A stretch of DNA of 64,000 nucleotides. Source: Myxococcus landrumus. GTDB taxonomy: Bacteria > Myxococcota > Myxococcia > Myxococcales > Myxococcaceae. Below the pieces are notes generated by a model, which saw nothing but the letters and a program-made list of their open reading frames with translations, searched no databases and was not told the DNA's origin. This document shows positions 46,201 through 53,262 of the stretch, in pieces. Location: contig NZ_CP071091.1 in NCBI RefSeq assembly GCF_017301635.1, positions 9,354,501-9,418,500 of the forward strand. The letters are read 5' to 3'. Positions within the stretch are counted from its first letter, which is position 1; each line of letters opens with the position of its first letter. The position numbers and the translations under genes were made by a program.

Positions 46201-46813
46201 GGAATGCACGCAGTTGGCCGACGAGCCCGGCCTCCTCAGCGTGAGGGTGAGGCTGGTTGGTGACATCGTCCACGGCTCGGGCCGGGTGCTCGAGCGCGAC
46301 GTGGTCCACGCCGAGGCGCGCTTCACCCTGTCGGCGCAGGCGCCACGGGGGGCACCGGCCTTGGACGCGGCCACCCCTTCGGGGCGCGGGCTCTCCGCCG
46401 AGGACCCGCACTGCGCACGCGGAGGACCCATCGAGCTGCGGAAGATGTTCGACTGCCTGGAGGACATCCGCCTCGAGCCGTCGGCGCGCTTCGCGAAGCT
46501 GGGCCTCCCGCCGCGAGTGGAGGACGCGGGGGCCACCGTGCCCGCGCTCGTCCTCGACGCGGCCCTGCGGCTGAGCGCCATGCATGTGAATGGTGTGTCG
46601 GACACCGTCTTCGCGCCGGTCCAGTTCCAGCGAGCCACCTTCGACCGCGGACTGGTGTCGAGGCCCGACGCCATGCCGCTGCGGCTCTCGTTGAAGTCAC
46701 TCAACCCATGGAGCGACGGAGACACCCTCCACTGCGGCACGGTCGCGGCGGTCGACGATGCGGGGTGCTTGCGGATGTTGCTCGAGGGCGGCGTCGCCCG
46801 GCCCATGGCCTGA
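40277..46813 (+). CDS. Iterative PKS/secondary-lipid synthase: TE-AT-KS-CLF-KR-DH
   Basis: A 2,178-residue megasynthase. Domains in order: an N-terminal hot-dog thioesterase-like domain (about 1-170; FDDTMAYGSHHFLTNFKFQ, similar to enediyne-type and 4HBT thioesterases); an acyltransferase with GHSFGE, Ser305; an active ketosynthase (Cys727, His860, His897); a chain-length-factor-like KS with Ala1164 in place of Cys; a linker; a ketoreductase (TGGGRGVT from Thr1606, Tyr1797); and a C-terminal dehydratase (His1920, Asp2094). It has no ACP; carriers come from the preceding gene. KS-CLF pairing plus tandem ACPs is the logic of PUFA synthases, but the domain order is different. ATG at 40277 has GGGGGAC at a proper distance. 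Malonyl use is inferred. Confidence 0.88.
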   Translation: MGYFAVPYVIHFDDTMAYGSHHFLTNFKFQCAGREHLLFSPHFFEVPEFRRDFDRVLLLTHEGYSRNLSPANLGDRLVVFTSFEARGEVSLRFCFRTMKWDGTPVACGYQTVLCADKETGLLCPFPESFRPCLDSLAGIFEPEGAPSVRERALKGSAAAQELFPESLRALARQLLADPASLGTARIVELPGAAVAVAKAQPAWALPAGARAFLFAGQGSFEPELFVRLKALQPELREALAAVEVVARRHGFELGALLAARDAAEVGRALEQSPRLDQLGIFLSGVLGARWLARQGQAPDVFVGHSFGEIAALTAAGALDLSAGAEVVCLRIQALREVPDDLGTLAAIALGESETARALSECGAARLVVAGRNHAKQTVVAGPRAELERLRAHLEQRGQGFTFVVSRYPFHHRGLQPAAKVFREALARIATRPPEKPVYSPIERRVYTGAPGELAEALAAHLLKPFDFLGTIELLARAGCTRFLDCGTAGRLARIVQRILPESQTLEVRAISELLPAEAPTVTSAEVKPEDAAIAIVSLGCMFPGGAKDPDAYWRNIRQGVSGIVDPGLAEPTLVMDFMGPTGTPDRAYTLLAGAVRDEDLVAPPGMEPARFQKYVREQKLLAIALAQGVAGLEGLVARAPGRVQCLLGSTAEGSAEYDAALSVEAGESLLRAKGVSGAEVALLSQATREVLGVEARSSELAPHPTLQAVVEDVVGRGVSSVLLDAACASSLYAMALGMKSLQLGEVDLVLAGGVFSPGPGNSCLFSQFNGLSATGSRPFDARADGVIFGEGAGVVGLMRLPDALAAGLRVRAIVRGTGLSSDGRSSSANVPRVEGQVAAMNTCYSESGIDPATIQYLEAHGTATPAGDATELKSIARVFGGKRQGIQLASVKALIGHVGWAAGAASVIKLCKALEHRLIPRQSNFEKAGKELSALGTDFEVCVREQPWPENGEHPRRAATNGFGFGGTNAHLVLEEYRGGAVTGRSAKWADALVVVAAEGVYPDVLGVPRTSAPSQVGTRFDAGAYRPPSSVRLLPDITEDMDLTQGLALTAASALVQKLGNFEELRMGTAIVLGLEGKTRRGVEAIQRVLASSTRRKLRELVLRTPERAVLLPLAERLHDLVVGTLRPSGPYTLQGMMANVTPGRVAGALDVKGPNFVVDAGAASLAASLKAARGVLASGFELALVGGAHVLRPGAVSDESSLSEGVMLLAVTTAETAAKRGLKVLCQLQLSETRGPRDSAGVELPAHSAREGLEVLRAVQAAAEGNATTLRFRPDAASGARLEVRLTPVESARKVASLPEVAPPATLGHARTAEKVSSRSSSAALAGSSGGSIQEGPRVERAPGNADAAAQARTADGFDHAAVIGYHAPVLVAQPARATRSARLTGQRVLFIARDEVLAKELDEQARRLGAAEYQVVFAGASAGAGRIHGIDTSSEERAEAGLQALGFEPSLILAVHRLEAASSEARVVEDTALRHEALELLFLAARRSYEGLLAGNIELMSLCIGGVGLRRVLHPVTGLFSGMLKSIAREIPGRNVRAVATTWRPLGEAMELALTELGSEEEGGPSVEVCFDATARYVRRLRPTTTPATGDSRLDASSVVLLTGGGRGVTAVLAGALLKRYGCTVVLLGRSDPEGAPARVLQASDEQLSEVEREFYATELASKPGTRMPELRARFERHLAVRELRATLEGLSRLPGRMVYRVADVTRAEDVARVMDELVDEHGRLDLVVHGAGTQTSKKLNRRRLAELRTNLDTKLRGLQQLHSASASRFGPSVPFHVLTSAFSFIGNDGQADYGAANEALDRLCAWVSDRRTGTPWCSVGWLAWDGIGMTRGSEYRVLGASRKLRGIRAEEGEALFLQLIEGQPREAINVQLTESERTFYGLTLLPTAAPASPAPSKTVLKDLVVDAVQVPCLADHLVRGTPTLPGAWALDLMLRAALGDGRPELRTVSIEDVRFSRFIRVKPGGRQDLRAECTQLADEPGLLSVRVRLVGDIVHGSGRVLERDVVHAEARFTLSAQAPRGAPALDAATPSGRGLSAEDPHCARGGPIELRKMFDCLEDIRLEPSARFAKLGLPPRVEDAGATVPALVLDAALRLSAMHVNGVSDTVFAPVQFQRATFDRGLVSRPDAMPLRLSLKSLNPWSDGDTLHCGTVAAVDDAGCLRMLLEGGVARPMA

Positions 46814-46836
46814 ACCCACTGTCTCGAGGGAACACA

Positions 46837-47931
46837 ATGAACTCCACTGCATTGTCGACGGTTTCAGTGTCCATCGATGACCCCAAGCACCTCCGCTCGG
46901 AGCTGCGCCGGGTGCTGCCTCCCGCGGCGTTCGAACCTCAAGCCCACCGAGGCGCCATCGCGCTGGCCCTGGTGCCGCTGATTCTGGGCGGGATGGCGTG
47001 GGTGGCGTGGGGAGGACTGCCCTGGTGGGCCTGCCTCGTCATCGCCTTCGTGCTGGGCCAGATGGTGACCTGCGTGGGGCTGGCGGCCCACGAGGCGCTG
47101 CACCACTCCGTCTTCCGCAGCCGGTTCTGGGAAGACGTCATTGGCTGGGCTGGCTTCAGTCCCTTCCTCGTGACGCCCGGCAACTGGCGGGCCTGGCATG
47201 TCCAGGCGCACCACAGCGCGGCGAACATCTTCGAGCGGGACCCGGACATCCTCCCGCGCCAACCCGACCTGCGCACCCAGTGGTTCGCCCGCTTGTTCCA
47301 CGCGATATCGCCGGGCTCCGGGACGTGGCTCAGCTACATCAGCTTCAGCTTCTTCTTCACCGGACAGGGGCAGGCCTTCCTCTGGCACCACATCAACCAG
47401 CCCCACCTCGCGCACGTGCGCATGAACCGCCTGAAGGAGCGGACCCTCACGCTGCTGCTCGCGGTGGGGTGGGGCGCGCTGGGCTGGGCCATGGGGCCGA
47501 GGGGCGCGCTCTACGCGATTCTCATCCCCATGGTCGTCGCGAACATCACGTTGATGATCTACATCGCCACGAACCACTGGCTCCTGGGCGCCTCGGAGGA
47601 CAGCGACAATCCCTTCGTGAACACGGCGAGCGTGGAGACCCATCCGTTGATGAACTGGGCCCACCTCAACTTCAGCTACCACCAGGAGCACCACATCTTC
47701 CCGGCGATGAGCCCTCGCTTCGCGCCCCTCCTGCGCAAGCACCTGCGCGAAATCAACCCCGAGGCCTCGCTCGTCTATCCGCACCTGCACGCCCTGCGCA
47801 CGCTGTACTCGCGCCCGGCGCTGTACTCACCCACGGACGGGTCGACGCTGGTGGGGAGGGATGGCTCGCCGTCGGTGACCATCGAGGAGCTCCGCAAGCG
47901 GCTCGAAGCGTCGGGCCCGATGCTCTCCTGA
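46837..47931 (+). CDS. Membrane fatty-acid desaturase
   Basis: A 364-residue integral-membrane di-iron desaturase or hydroxylase. The three histidine boxes are complete: HEALHH, HVQAHH and HQEHH. Hydrophobic segments lie at about 40-75 and 180-245. It acts on acyl chains at the inner membrane, introducing a double bond or hydroxyl with O2. It begins 23 bp after the megasynthase stop, with GAGGGA upstream of the ATG, so it should tailor the product of that system. The position of the bond cannot be predicted. Confidence 0.9.
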   Translation: MNSTALSTVSVSIDDPKHLRSELRRVLPPAAFEPQAHRGAIALALVPLILGGMAWVAWGGLPWWACLVIAFVLGQMVTCVGLAAHEALHHSVFRSRFWEDVIGWAGFSPFLVTPGNWRAWHVQAHHSAANIFERDPDILPRQPDLRTQWFARLFHAISPGSGTWLSYISFSFFFTGQGQAFLWHHINQPHLAHVRMNRLKERTLTLLLAVGWGALGWAMGPRGALYAILIPMVVANITLMIYIATNHWLLGASEDSDNPFVNTASVETHPLMNWAHLNFSYHQEHHIFPAMSPRFAPLLRKHLREINPEASLVYPHLHALRTLYSRPALYSPTDGSTLVGRDGSPSVTIEELRKRLEASGPMLS

Positions 47932-48058
47932 GCCCAAGGCGGGTGTTGCGCCGGTGGCGTTGAGGGAGCGAATCACCTTCACCGGCGTGACGACTCATGC
48001 CATGGAGAGGCCGGGGGGCTCATGGCCCCTCGTGCCCTCATCGCGGGAGCCGCTCGCC

Positions 48059-49135
48059 ATGGCAGGACTTTTCGAACCGCTGGAGCTCCGCGAGGGTGTC
48101 GTCGCGCGCAACCGCATCTGGCTGGCGCCGCTGACGAACATGCAGAGCCACGCCGATGGCACGCTGTCCGATGACGAGCTGCACTTCTTGTCCCGGCGCG
48201 CGTCGGGAGGCTTCGGCCTGGTGGAGACCTGCGCCGCGCACGTGAAGCAGGACGGCAAGGCCTGGCCTGGAGAGCTGGGCGTCCACGATGACGCGATGCT
48301 CCCGGGCTTGACGCGTCTGGCGGCGACGATTCACCGGGATGGAGCGCTGCTGTCCGCCCAGCTCTTTCACGGCGGGCTGCGAGCGGACCCCTCGGTCAGC
48401 GGTCTCGAATGCTGGGGGCCGAGCGCGCATCGCGACGAGAAGAGTCACTGCCGCGCGGCGACGGAGGAGGACATCCTCGGCACCGTGGACGCCTTCGCGA
48501 GCGCGGCGAGGCGATGCGCCCAGGCGGGCTTCGACGGCGTGGAGCTGCATGGGGCCCACGGCTACGTGCTGTCCCAGTTCCTGAGCACCGTCTACAACCA
48601 GCGCCACGACACATGGGGCGGCTCGCTGGAGAATCGCTCGCGGCTCCTGCGCGAGACGCTGACCGCCGTGCGCCGCGCCGCGCCATCCCTGGTGCTCGCC
48701 GTGCGCATCTCTCCGGAGGACTACGGACAGGCGAAGGGCTTGGACCTCGATGAGAACCTGGAGGTCGCCCGGATGCTCGCGGACGCGGGGATGGACGTCC
48801 TCCACCTGTCGCTGTGGCGCGCCGCGCTCAACACCCTCAAGCGCCCCCAGGAACATGCCGTGACGCTGTTCCGTCGGGCCCTGCCTTCGCGGGTGAAGAT
48901 TGTCGTGGCCGGCGCCATCTGGACGCGGGAGGACGCGGAGGCCCAACTGGCACGAGGCGCGGATGCCGTGGCCCTGGGGCGCGGTGCCATCGCCAATCAC
49001 GACTGGCCCCAGCGCATCCACCGTGGCGAAGACATCCACCTCGCGCCCGTCTCCGAGAAAGTCTTGCTCGAGGGCGGCGCGTCACCGCGCTTCGTGGGCT
49101 ACCTGCGTGGCTGGAAGAACTTCGTCGCCCCCTGA
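48059..49135 (+). CDS. Old Yellow Enzyme-family NADH:flavin oxidoreductase
   Basis: A 358-residue FMN-dependent TIM-barrel reductase. The conserved block HGAHGYVLSQFLSTVYNQRHDTWGGS is cut here to its two ends: HGAHGYVLSQFLS and DTWGGSLENRSRLL. AGAIWTREDAEAQLARGADAVALGRGAI forms the FMN-phosphate site. Family members reduce activated C=C bonds. The ATG at 48059 is preferred for a GGGAG site and family fit; an earlier GTG frame (47954) adds an unlikely extension. As the last gene of the 38761-49135 operon it may reduce double bonds in the lipid product; that is inferred from context. Confidence 0.87.
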   Translation: MAGLFEPLELREGVVARNRIWLAPLTNMQSHADGTLSDDELHFLSRRASGGFGLVETCAAHVKQDGKAWPGELGVHDDAMLPGLTRLAATIHRDGALLSAQLFHGGLRADPSVSGLECWGPSAHRDEKSHCRAATEEDILGTVDAFASAARRCAQAGFDGVELHGAHGYVLSQFLSTVYNQRHDTWGGSLENRSRLLRETLTAVRRAAPSLVLAVRISPEDYGQAKGLDLDENLEVARMLADAGMDVLHLSLWRAALNTLKRPQEHAVTLFRRALPSRVKIVVAGAIWTREDAEAQLARGADAVALGRGAIANHDWPQRIHRGEDIHLAPVSEKVLLEGGASPRFVGYLRGWKNFVAP

Positions 49136-49266
49136 GCGGGTCTGGATGGCCCCAGGTCGCGAAGTCATGCCCCCTGTTAAATAACTGACGGGGTCGTGCG
49201 TCTTAATGCACGTCCGACACCTTGAGGGTGTGGGCGTTCAACTCGTTTCTTCGTGGGACTTCCTTC

Positions 49267-49998
49267 ATGAAAAGCCGCACGCAGTGGATGTTGTGCTCCC
49301 TGTCTTTCGCTCTCGCCGCGTCGCCTGCCCTGGCGGAAGAGGGTGAGGACACCGACTCGAGCTATTCGGATGACGCGGGCGGGTCTTCGGAGGGCGGTGG
49401 CTTCGCGTTGGGCCTGCGCGCGGGCCTGGGTGTTCCGTTCGGCAAGTTCACGAGCGCGGAGAGCGCTACGACCAGCAACAAGGTCAGCGACTCCTTCTCG
49501 GCCGCCATTCCGCTGCAGTTGGAGGCGGGCTACTTCTTCAACCCGAACATCTATGTGGGTGCGTACTTCCAGTACGGCATCCTCACGCTCAAGGAGGACT
49601 GTCCGGACGGCCTGGACTGCAGCGCGAGCCAGCTCCGCTTTGGCGCCAACGTCGCCTACCACTTCCAGGCGACCCCGAAGATCGACCCCTGGGTGGGTCT
49701 GGGCATCGGCTACGAAATCGCCAGCCAGTCCACCTCGGCCACGGTGGGGAACGCGGAGATTGACCTGACGGCGAACGTCAAGGGCCTGGAGTTCGTCTCC
49801 GGCCAGGGCGGCGTCGACTTCCGCATCACGCCCTCGTTCTCCGTGGGCCCCTACGTGACGTACACGCTGGGTCAGTACTCCTCCATCTCCATCTCGGGCG
49901 ACGACGGCAACTCCGAGTCCGATGATTCGACGGACATCGAGGAGAAGGCGATGCACTCCTGGCTGTACGGCGGCGTGCGGATGCAGATGCGCTTCTAG
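49267..49998 (+). CDS. Outer-membrane beta-barrel protein
   Basis: A 243-residue protein with a clean Sec signal (MKSRTQWMLCSLSFALAASPALA), an acidic Ser/Asp/Gly linker, then about eight amphipathic strands (GFALGLRAGLGVPFG; LEAGYFFNPNIYVGAYFQYG; VAYHFQATPKIDPWVGLGIG) and a C-terminal Phe (MQMRF). This fits small OmpW/OmpA-like barrels. A Cys pair in CPDGLDC probably forms a disulfide in a loop. ATG at 49267 is set by the signal. Function beyond membrane residence is unknown. Confidence 0.82.
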   Translation: MKSRTQWMLCSLSFALAASPALAEEGEDTDSSYSDDAGGSSEGGGFALGLRAGLGVPFGKFTSAESATTSNKVSDSFSAAIPLQLEAGYFFNPNIYVGAYFQYGILTLKEDCPDGLDCSASQLRFGANVAYHFQATPKIDPWVGLGIGYEIASQSTSATVGNAEIDLTANVKGLEFVSGQGGVDFRITPSFSVGPYVTYTLGQYSSISISGDDGNSESDDSTDIEEKAMHSWLYGGVRMQMRF

Positions 49999-50011
49999 TT
50001 CACACGCGTGA

Positions 50012-50038
50012 CGCCGGGCCCGTGTTCCTGGCCCGGCG
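50012..50038. terminator. Bidirectional hairpin between convergent genes
   Basis: CGCCGGGCC, loop CGTGTTCCT, GGCCCGGCG: a perfect 9-bp stem 13 bp after the outer-membrane protein stop and 17 bp from the stop of the convergent hydrolase gene. No U tract. Likely ends both transcripts. Confidence 0.6.
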
Positions 50039-50055
50039 CCACGTGGTGGTGGGGC

Positions 50056-51399
50056 CTAGATGTACTCGTCGAACCAGTCGAACATGCGGTGGTTGGCGAC
50101 CGCCTGGGCCGCTTCCTGGCAGTGCAAGAGCCCGGTGTCCTCCGCCGTGAAGAGCATGTAGTCCTTCGGGCACGTCAGCGCGTCATGGAGCTGCTTCGCC
50201 TGGCCTCCCGAGTACGCCTCCGCGGTGCCGTCCATGACGAGCGTGCGGGCGCGGATGCGGTGGACGATGGGCTCGTTGTTGAACTCGCGCAGCTTGAACA
50301 TCAGGTCCGACGGTGACGTCGCGCCGTGCTTGTTCATGGAGTCGCGCATGTACCAGCGGTACAGGTACACCTGCGTCATCAACTGGTACATCGCCGCGTC
50401 GAACGCCGCCGGGTCCGTGTCCAGCAGCCGCATCATCTCCGGGAAGTAGGCGTTGAACTGGTCGAAGCTGGACTTGCCCCAGTTGAGGACGCCGGGGTTG
50501 GGGATGAGCAGCTTGATGCGGTGCTCGAACGCCGCGGCGCGCGGAACGAGCGCTCCACCCATGCTCCAGCCCAGCACCGCCAGCCGCCGAGGGTCCACGC
50601 CCGCGATGCGCACGGCGAAGTTGATGACCGGCGTGATGACCTTCTCCCAGTCCGGACGGAAGGGCAGGTTCTGCTCGCGGATGGCCATGCCCTGACCCGG
50701 GGCGTGGACGATGAGGCAGTGGTAGCCGCGCTCCAGCGCATCATCAATCACGTACTTCGACTCCTCGGGGAACGCGTCGCGGCCCTGCTGGAAGATGAGC
50801 AGGGGCGCGCTGCTCCGCGCGCAGGGCGAACGGAAGAAGTAGCCGGGGAGCGTCGTGTTCTCGTAGGGAATCTGGACCGGGGTGGCGGGAATCCTCAACA
50901 GGTGCAGGGCCTTTTCGTAGGTCGCCACCGACTTGCGCCCCGTCTCCAGCACGCTGGCGTGGCTGGGGTCCGGGTGGTGGATCAACGCGGCCCGGTAGTA
51001 GTTGGCCGCGCGCAGGTAGGCCTTGCCGGCGCTGCGCGTGTGATTGCGGATGAGGCTGGCGTCGCCCATGGCACGCACGCGCTCCGCGGTGCGAACCCAC
51101 TCGGTGGGCCAGCTCCAATCGTCGTCGATGGAGATGCGGCCGGCCGTGTCCAGCACCTCGCCGATGTCCGCCTGGGCGCTGTACGTGGCGGCCAGGAAGT
51201 GCAGGAGCTGGTTCTCCATGACCGGGTCCGCGAGCAGACCCAGCTCATACCAGGGCCGCTCTGTCGGCGGTGTCTGCCCCGGTGTCGAGGTGACCTGGGC
51301 AATGGCCGCCTGGGCGGCGGGAGTGCGCAGCAGCGCGAGGCCTCCGGTGATGCCCAGGCCCGCGTGCAGCAAGGAACGACGGTTCAGGGTGACGCTCAT
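50056..51399 (-). CDS. Tat-exported alpha/beta hydrolase (acyl-peptidase-like)
   Basis: A 447-residue serine hydrolase. The N-terminus MSVTLNRRSLLHAGLGITGG is a Tat-type signal ending in AAQAA. A helical segment of about 150 residues precedes an alpha/beta hydrolase fold like that of FrsA/acylaminoacyl-peptidase proteins. The nucleophile is Ser279 in GWSMGG, the acid is probably Asp in VMDGTAEAYSG, and the His is in DTGLLHC near the end. Substrate may be an ester or peptide. ATG at 51399 has GGAGG about ten bases upstream. Convergent with the outer-membrane protein gene. Confidence 0.85.
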   Translation of the reverse strand: MSVTLNRRSLLHAGLGITGGLALLRTPAAQAAIAQVTSTPGQTPPTERPWYELGLLADPVMENQLLHFLAATYSAQADIGEVLDTAGRISIDDDWSWPTEWVRTAERVRAMGDASLIRNHTRSAGKAYLRAANYYRAALIHHPDPSHASVLETGRKSVATYEKALHLLRIPATPVQIPYENTTLPGYFFRSPCARSSAPLLIFQQGRDAFPEESKYVIDDALERGYHCLIVHAPGQGMAIREQNLPFRPDWEKVITPVINFAVRIAGVDPRRLAVLGWSMGGALVPRAAAFEHRIKLLIPNPGVLNWGKSSFDQFNAYFPEMMRLLDTDPAAFDAAMYQLMTQVYLYRWYMRDSMNKHGATSPSDLMFKLREFNNEPIVHRIRARTLVMDGTAEAYSGGQAKQLHDALTCPKDYMLFTAEDTGLLHCQEAAQAVANHRMFDWFDEYI

Positions 51400-51954
51400 G
51401 GGGTGCTGCCTCCGTGTGAGGGATTGCCAGCTCGAACACCCCGGGCTTTTATTTCTGTCATCGCATCCCGAATAAACAGACGCGACGGGGTCCGCACCGA
51501 ATCAAAGACAGACGAGTGGCGTCACGCCAGCGGCGCGGAGGCGAGCCTCGACTGTGCAGGCCTCAGGTGTGCCCAGGGCTGTCCTGGGGCGCCGAGCCTG
51601 GATGCGAAACACCTGAGGGCACGGGGCGTCCCGTGCCTCCCCTGGGGCACCGCGATGGATTCAATCGACTGATTGAATCGTGCGATTGGTGTTCCGGAAT
51701 GTCAAGGGGGGCCGGGTTTTCAGAGGGGAAAGGCGCGAAGCGGGCAGGCGGGCGGCGCGGCTTCCAGCGCGGGTGGGGCAGGGGGCTCGGGACGTGGCGC
51801 GTGGACGCGAAGGGGGGCCGACGCTCCTGAGGGGTTACTCACCTGCCCTTGTGTTGCAAGAAACTGTTTCAACGGGATGCACGTGATTTAGCGGCTGTCT
51901 GCTTTCACTCCTGTTCTGTGGTGCCGTGTGTCTGGGGCATGTTCTCCTTGGTGC
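51400..51954. other. Hairpin-rich intergenic region
   Basis: A 555-bp gap between divergent genes with no supported coding frame. It holds several perfect inverted repeats packed within 51561-51679 (listed separately) and a short symmetric element GAAAC-T-GTTTC at 51860-51870. It must contain both flanking promoters. The density of hairpins suggests a structured RNA or several operators. Confidence 0.5.
51561..51679. repeat. Cluster of inverted repeats, possible structured RNA
   Basis: Four inverted repeats follow one another. CCTCAGGTGT (51561-51570) pairs with ACACCTGAGG (51609-51618). Nested inside it, CCCAGG (51572-51577) pairs with CCTGGG (51583-51588). Next, GGCACGGG (51618-51625) pairs with CCCGTGCC (51630-51637) around the loop GCGT. 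Last, GATTCAATC (51658-51666) pairs with GATTGAATC (51671-51679) around GACT. All stems are perfect. Confidence 0.5.
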
Positions 51955-52212
51955 ATGCGCAAAATTCTTTTCATGCTTGTCGCGATTCCCCTGTTGTCTG
52001 CCTGTGGTGACAGTGATGATGGCAAGGACTGTGGCCAGGTGGAGGCCCCCGCGACGCACAAGGGTGCCAAGCGTCAGTCCTGTGGTGGGGACCCGCAGAT
52101 GAAGATCACCTGTTGCTCCTATGTCTCGGAGACGTGCCTCTACCAGGTGTGTGAGCTGCCCACGGCCTGCGGGAAGTGGGAAGAGAACTCGTTCAGCTGC
52201 GACGCGCCCTGA
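51955..52212 (+). CDS. Small Cys-rich lipoprotein
   Basis: An 85-residue lipoprotein: signal MRKILFMLVAIPLLSAC with Cys17 as the lipidation site, then a mature part with nine further cysteines (CGQVE; SCGG; ITCCSYVSETC; QVCEL; ACG; FSC), so it is likely disulfide-bonded on the cell surface. I do not recognise the family. ATG at 51955 is set by the signal peptide; the upstream GTG at 51928 is rejected. Upstream DNA is unusually A+T-rich for this genome. Confidence 0.72.
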   Translation: MRKILFMLVAIPLLSACGDSDDGKDCGQVEAPATHKGAKRQSCGGDPQMKITCCSYVSETCLYQVCELPTACGKWEENSFSCDAP

Positions 52213-52357
52213 GGCGGTAGTTCGTCGAGACGTGGGGCGAGGCGGGGTTCCGTGAGTCAGCGTGCTCACGAAGAAACCCCGCGCCGCCCTCGGGCGTCCC
52301 GAATCGCATTCGCGAGGGACGCGCGCTCGAGGCCAGCGCGGGGTCTGGGTGCGGCGG

Positions 52358-53035
52358 TCAGTTCCGGCGCTTGTTCGCGAGGAACTCTTCGGCCCACCGC
52401 TTCACGGTGTCACCGACGTCCGCGGAGTTCGACGGGCGCAGGGTCGGCGGGAGCGTGGGGAGCGACGGGCCTCCCTCTTCGCCCGAAGCGCCGACGGCCT
52501 GGGCCTGGCCCTTCTTGCGAACCCACACGCGAGGCCCGGCGGGCGCGGGCGCCGGAGCGCTGGCGGCGGGCTGCGCGGGGGCGGCCGAGTCGCTGCGGCG
52601 GCGGCGCGAGAGGATGACGTCCGGGATGGAGTTGGGCGCGGCGTGCTCGACCCAGGCGGCGTGGAGCCGTCCGCTGGAGACCATCAGCCGACGCTTCTGG
52701 TAGTGCGCCGAACAGTACCCGAGGGTGCGAACGGGCTGCCGGCAACCAATGACAGCGCAAGCCGCGGGCTGCTCGACGACGGGCTTGACCTCCGGAGGAG
52801 GCGGCGGCGCGGGAGCCTTCTGGGGGGCTCGGGCGATGGGAGGAAGAGGTTGCCCGCTCAGGCGCTCGGACAGGCGGCGCATGGCCGAGACGAGGGAGGC
52901 GAACGACTCCTCCACGGCGCCGTGTACGATGGCCTGGAAGGCCTCATCCAGTGACGGCGTCGCCGAGGAAGCGCCGCGCGCTGAATGAGAGCGGGTGGTT
53001 CGGGGGGAGGGGGTGACGCGACGGGCTCTGGGCAT
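52358..53035 (-). CDS. Pro/Ala-rich protein with zinc-ribbon-like motif
   Basis: A 225-residue protein of unknown function. A helical segment (LDEAFQAIVHGAVEESFASL) is followed by a Pro-rich linker and a compact motif CAVIGCRQPVRTLGYCSAHYQ, which gives a C-x4-C-x8-C-x2-H pattern as in small zinc-binding knuckles, then KRR and a basic stretch. The rest is disordered Ala/Pro-rich sequence with a short C-terminal helix (VKRWAEEFLANKRRN). It may bind nucleic acid, but this is only suggested by the basic surroundings of the motif. Start ATG at 53035. Confidence 0.65.
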   Translation of the reverse strand: MPRARRVTPSPRTTRSHSARGASSATPSLDEAFQAIVHGAVEESFASLVSAMRRLSERLSGQPLPPIARAPQKAPAPPPPPEVKPVVEQPAACAVIGCRQPVRTLGYCSAHYQKRRLMVSSGRLHAAWVEHAAPNSIPDVILSRRRRSDSAAPAQPAASAPAPAPAGPRVWVRKKGQAQAVGASGEEGGPSLPTLPPTLRPSNSADVGDTVKRWAEEFLANKRRN

Positions 53036-53262
53036 GTTTGTGGTGGCGTAGCACGGCTCAGGTTGTTCGACTATACGTGAATCTGCTTCGTTCCCCGTCG
53101 AGCACTCTGGCGAAGGGCGCCCGCGCCCTGATGTCTCCCCAGGAACCAGGCGCGATGCCGTTCTTTCGCCATACCCAAGTCGTGACTGGAAATCGCGGAG
53201 AGTTCCTCTCCCCAGGCTCTTCCGCTTCGCGTCAGTTCATCGGCCGACGGTGACGAGCGCCG
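53036..53262. other. Intergenic region at cluster boundary
   Basis: A 227-bp gap between the stop of the adenylation gene and the start of the Pro-rich protein gene, both on the minus strand. Nothing recognisable was found. It is the most likely left border of the pyrrole PKS/NRPS cluster. Confidence 0.4.

Noticed and set aside
49185-49215. Short inverted repeat CGTGC...GCACG after the Old Yellow Enzyme gene
   Set aside because: Only a five-base stem with an eight-base loop; too weak to call a terminator.
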